Shown: positions 61,840-64,000 of the stretch, one piece after another
How positions within the stretch are numbered: position 1 is the stretch's first letter
Layout: every line of letters starts with the position of its first letter
Assembly (NCBI RefSeq): GCF_008364845.1
Contig: NZ_VTTP01000010.1
Location: 1-64,000, forward strand
Direction of reading: 5' to 3'
Source: Actinotalea subterranea
Lineage (GTDB): Bacteria; Actinomycetota; Actinomycetes; Actinomycetales; Cellulomonadaceae
DNA: 64,000 bases
The notes under the pieces: generated by a model
What the model saw: the letters and a program-made list of their open reading frames with translations, nothing else
What the model was told of the DNA's origin: nothing
The model's database searches: none
Translations under genes and position numbers: made by a program

Positions 61840-63485
61840 CAGATCGCCATCCCGTAGTTCGGCGACATCGGGTCGGCCTGCATCGCGGCTGTCATGCCCT
61901 GCGTGACGCTCGAGGTGCGCCCGACGAGGCGGTTGAAGTCCTCGACGTGATGGCACTTCTCGAGGCCGGCCTCGTAGGAGATGCGGTTGCTGCGCACAAG
62001 GTCGGCGATGTGCTGATCCATGGTGTGCATGCCCTGCTTGGCGCCCGCCTGCATCGCCGAGTAGATCTGGTGCGTCTTGCCCTCACGGATGAGGTTCCGG
62101 ACCGCCGGTGTCGCCAGCAGCACCTCGGTCGCGACCGCACGGCCGCCACCGACGCGCTTGCACAGCGTCTGGCAGACGACGCCCTGGAGCGCGCTGGCGA
62201 GCTGTGTGCGCACCTGGTCCTGCTGGTGGGCGGGGAACACGTCGATGACGCGGTCGATCGTCTGCGCCGCGTCCTGCGTGTGCAGGGTCGCGAAGACCAG
62301 GTGGCCGGTCTCCGCGGCGGTCAGCGCCACGGAGATCGTCTCCAGGTCGCGCATCTCGCCGACGAGGATGATGTCCGGGTCCTGGCGCAGCACGTGCTTG
62401 AGCGCGTTCGCGAACGAGTGCGTGTCGGCACCGACCTCACGCTGGTTGATCAGCGACTTCTTGTGCCGGTGGAGGAACTCGATCGGGTCCTCGACGGTCA
62501 TGATGTGGTCGCTGCGCGTGCGGTTGGCGAGATCGATCAGGGCCGCGAGCGTCGTCGACTTGCCCGAGCCCGTCGGGCCCGTCACGAGAACCAGACCACG
62601 CGGCAGGCCCGCGAAGTTCCCGACCACGGCAGGCACGCCGAGGTCCTCGAGCGGCTTGATCTCGTACGGGATGGTGCGGAACGCCGCGCCGAGCGAGTCA
62701 CGCTGGCGGTAGACGTTGACACGGAACCGGGAGACTCCCCGTACGGCGTAGGCGAAGTCGAGCTCGAGCGCCTGCTCGAACGTCTCGCGCTGACGCTGGC
62801 TGAGGATCGCGTAGAGCGTGCGCTGGAGCGAGTCCGGGTAGAGCGTCGGGAAGCCCTCGAGCGGCTTCAGACCGCCGTCCTGGCGGATCATCGGCGGTGC
62901 GCCGGACGTCAGGTGCAGGTCGGAGGCACCCAGCTCGATCATCGCGCGGAGCGCGTTGTCGAGGTCGATGTCGCCCTGCTCGATCGCCTGCGCGAGGCCG
63001 ACGCGGGACGTGCCTGCAGCGCTCCGACGAGTCGTGCGCTGCTCCGGCGGGGCACCCGCGGGCGCGGCAGGTCCGGCGGGCGGTCCCGCCTGTCCGCGCG
63101 GCGGGCCGGCGGGCGGTGCGGGCGGGTACGCAGCCGGGGCCGCCGTCGCCGACGGCACGGGCAGGGACGGCGCCAGCGGGCGCGCGACAGGGGGCACGGC
63201 GGGCGCCGCGCCAGGCTGGCCGGCGGCCCCGAAGGGGCTCGGACCGCCGAGCGGTACCGCCTGCGCGTACGGGGCGGCCTGCGACGGCTGGACCGGGGCG
63301 TGCGACGGGTACGCGGGACCGGAGCGGGACGTGTCGGTGTACCCGGCCGGCGGAACCGGGGTCTCCCCCGTTGCCGGGCGGTACCGGCCGTCGACCACGC
63401 GGGCGTCTGGCGCGGCTGCAGCGAGCGGTGGCGGCGCCAAGGGGTGCACCGGCTCGCTGCCGTTCGCAGGGTGGTACTCGTTCAC
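61839..63485 (-). CDS. pilT: Type IV pilus retraction ATPase PilT
   Basis: 548 aa. A 165-residue Pro/Ala/Gly-rich disordered N terminus is far beyond the usual PilT size. The rest is a standard PilT: ASDLHLTSGAPP, Walker A GPTGSGKST (303-311), DPDIILVGEMRDLETI, HLVFATLHT, and AVRNLIREGKTHQ, the AIRNLIRE motif specific for PilT. So retraction, and probably twitching, is possible. GTG at 63485 after GAGAGG. Confidence 0.95.
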   Translation of the reverse strand: MNEYHPANGSEPVHPLAPPPLAAAAPDARVVDGRYRPATGETPVPPAGYTDTSRSGPAYPSHAPVQPSQAAPYAQAVPLGGPSPFGAAGQPGAAPAVPPVARPLAPSLPVPSATAAPAAYPPAPPAGPPRGQAGPPAGPAAPAGAPPEQRTTRRSAAGTSRVGLAQAIEQGDIDLDNALRAMIELGASDLHLTSGAPPMIRQDGGLKPLEGFPTLYPDSLQRTLYAILSQRQRETFEQALELDFAYAVRGVSRFRVNVYRQRDSLGAAFRTIPYEIKPLEDLGVPAVVGNFAGLPRGLVLVTGPTGSGKSTTLAALIDLANRTRSDHIMTVEDPIEFLHRHKKSLINQREVGADTHSFANALKHVLRQDPDIILVGEMRDLETISVALTAAETGHLVFATLHTQDAAQTIDRVIDVFPAHQQDQVRTQLASALQGVVCQTLCKRVGGGRAVATEVLLATPAVRNLIREGKTHQIYSAMQAGAKQGMHTMDQHIADLVRSNRISYEAGLEKCHHVEDFNRLVGRTSSVTQGMTAAMQADPMSPNYGMAI

Positions 63486-63536
63486 GACGGGCCTCTCGAT
63501 CGAACAGCGCAGGTTGTGCTGGGCTACCCGTGGTTC

Positions 63537-63564
63537 TATCGACCGGGCAGCCGTCGGGCTTGAG
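63537..63564 (-). promoter_or_regulatory. Sigma-28-like promoter of pilT-pilC
   Basis: CTCAAG (63559-63564), 16 nt, TCGATA (63537-63542), in the 100-bp gap after pilB. Confidence 0.6.
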
Positions 63565-63585
63565 CGGATCCGTGCCGCTCGCAGG

Positions 63586-64000
63586 TCACGCGACGACGCG
63601 AAGGATCTCCTCGATGGAGGTGTCCCCCAGCAGGACCTTCGTCCAGCCGTCGTCGCGGAGCGTGATCATCCCCTGCTCGCGGGCCGTCCGGCCGATGTCG
63701 GCGGACGACGAGTGCGCGACGGCGTGCCGCTCGATGTCCTCCGTCACGCGCATGACCTCATGGATGGCCATCCGGCCCTTGTAGCCGGTACCGGAGCAGG
63801 ACGAGCACCCCGCGGGGCGGTACAGCGTCGGGATCTCCTCCCCCGGGCTCCACGGGAAACGGGCGGCGATGAGCTCGACCTCGCTCGGGCCGTACGCCTC
63901 CTTGCACTTGGGGCACAGGCGCCGCGCGAGGCGCTGCGCGACCACGCAGTCGAGCGCCGAGCCGACGAGGAACGGCTCGATGCCCATCTCGACGAGCCGC
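63586..64000 (-). CDS. pilB: Type IV pilus assembly ATPase PilB, C-terminal part
   Basis: The gene runs off the window; 138 C-terminal codons are seen. GIEPFLVGSALDCVVAQRLARRLC, then two CxxC pairs (CPKC and CSSC) forming the zinc site of PilB/GspE ATPases, GRMAIHEVM, and the C-terminal helix GMITLRDDGWTKVL. The zinc site distinguishes it from PilT. First gene seen of the pilus cluster. Confidence 0.92.
   Translation of the reverse strand, partial: RLVEMGIEPFLVGSALDCVVAQRLARRLCPKCKEAYGPSEVELIAARFPWSPGEEIPTLYRPAGCSSCSGTGYKGRMAIHEVMRVTEDIERHAVAHSSSADIGRTAREQGMITLRDDGWTKVLLGDTSIEEILRVVA

Noticed and set aside
63586-64000. Broken or frameshifted pilB
   Set aside because: The frame stays open to the window end; it is cut by the window, not mutated.

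Overview
The window is a very GC-rich, coding-dense chromosomal segment from an actinobacterium, most likely a Cellulomonas-type member of the Micrococcales. The evidence is the set of conserved actinobacterial neighbourhoods (pafB-pafC-tatA-tatC-helY; mihF-gmk-rpoZ-coaBC-metK-priA-fmt-rsmB-rpe; pyrR-pyrB-pyrC-membrane gene-carA-carB-pyrF; aroC-aroK-aroB-aroQ), the actinobacterial integration host factor, a PriA without helicase motifs, frequent GTG starts and many leaderless-type promoters. Taxonomy is inferred, not proven. Almost every gene lies on the minus strand; only the DUF3866 gene, putA and one GGDEF-EAL gene are on plus. No tRNA, rRNA, insertion sequence, prophage or CRISPR array was seen. 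The first ~140 bases are almost pure C/G runs and look like a contig-end artefact.

Layout. 0.2-13 kb: lnt, an amidohydrolase, helY, a lipid kinase, tatC-tatA and pafC-pafB, with a divergent DUF3866 gene. 12.5-18.9 kb: hisG and hisE, then a riboflavin operon (ribD-ribE-ribBA-ribH and a PnuC-like, probably riboflavin-specific, transporter) headed by an FMN riboswitch whose expression platform can mask the ribD ribosome-binding site. 19-29.3 kb: rpe, rsmB, fmt, a HAD phosphatase, priA, metK, coaBC, rpoZ, gmk, mihF. 29.4-38.4 kb: the pyrimidine operon, headed by pyrR with a textbook PyrR-binding RNA hairpin directly before its Shine-Dalgarno sequence. 38.5-44.2 kb (plus strand): bifunctional putA and a membrane GGDEF-EAL protein. 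44.3-52.3 kb: nusB-efp, a SatD-like regulator with its membrane partner, and aroQ-aroB-aroK-aroC, into which a CBS-GGDEF-EAL gene is inserted. 52.4-64 kb: a complete type IV pilus (T4P) locus reading pilB-pilT-pilC-pilA-(three minor pilin genes)-pilD-pilM-pilN-pilO; pilB runs off the window.

The most interesting signal is regulatory. Five promoters share CTCAAG (once CTCACG), exactly 16 nt, then CCGAT or TCGAT. They lie upstream of pilT, pilA, pilM and of both GGDEF-EAL genes. This resembles sigma-28 (FliA/WhiG) promoters and predicts one regulon coupling T4P with cyclic-di-GMP turnover. In addition, two minor pilins carry large adhesive extensions, one a ricin-type beta-trefoil lectin and one tandem cadherin/Ig-like repeats, suggesting carbohydrate-binding pili in a probable polysaccharide degrader.
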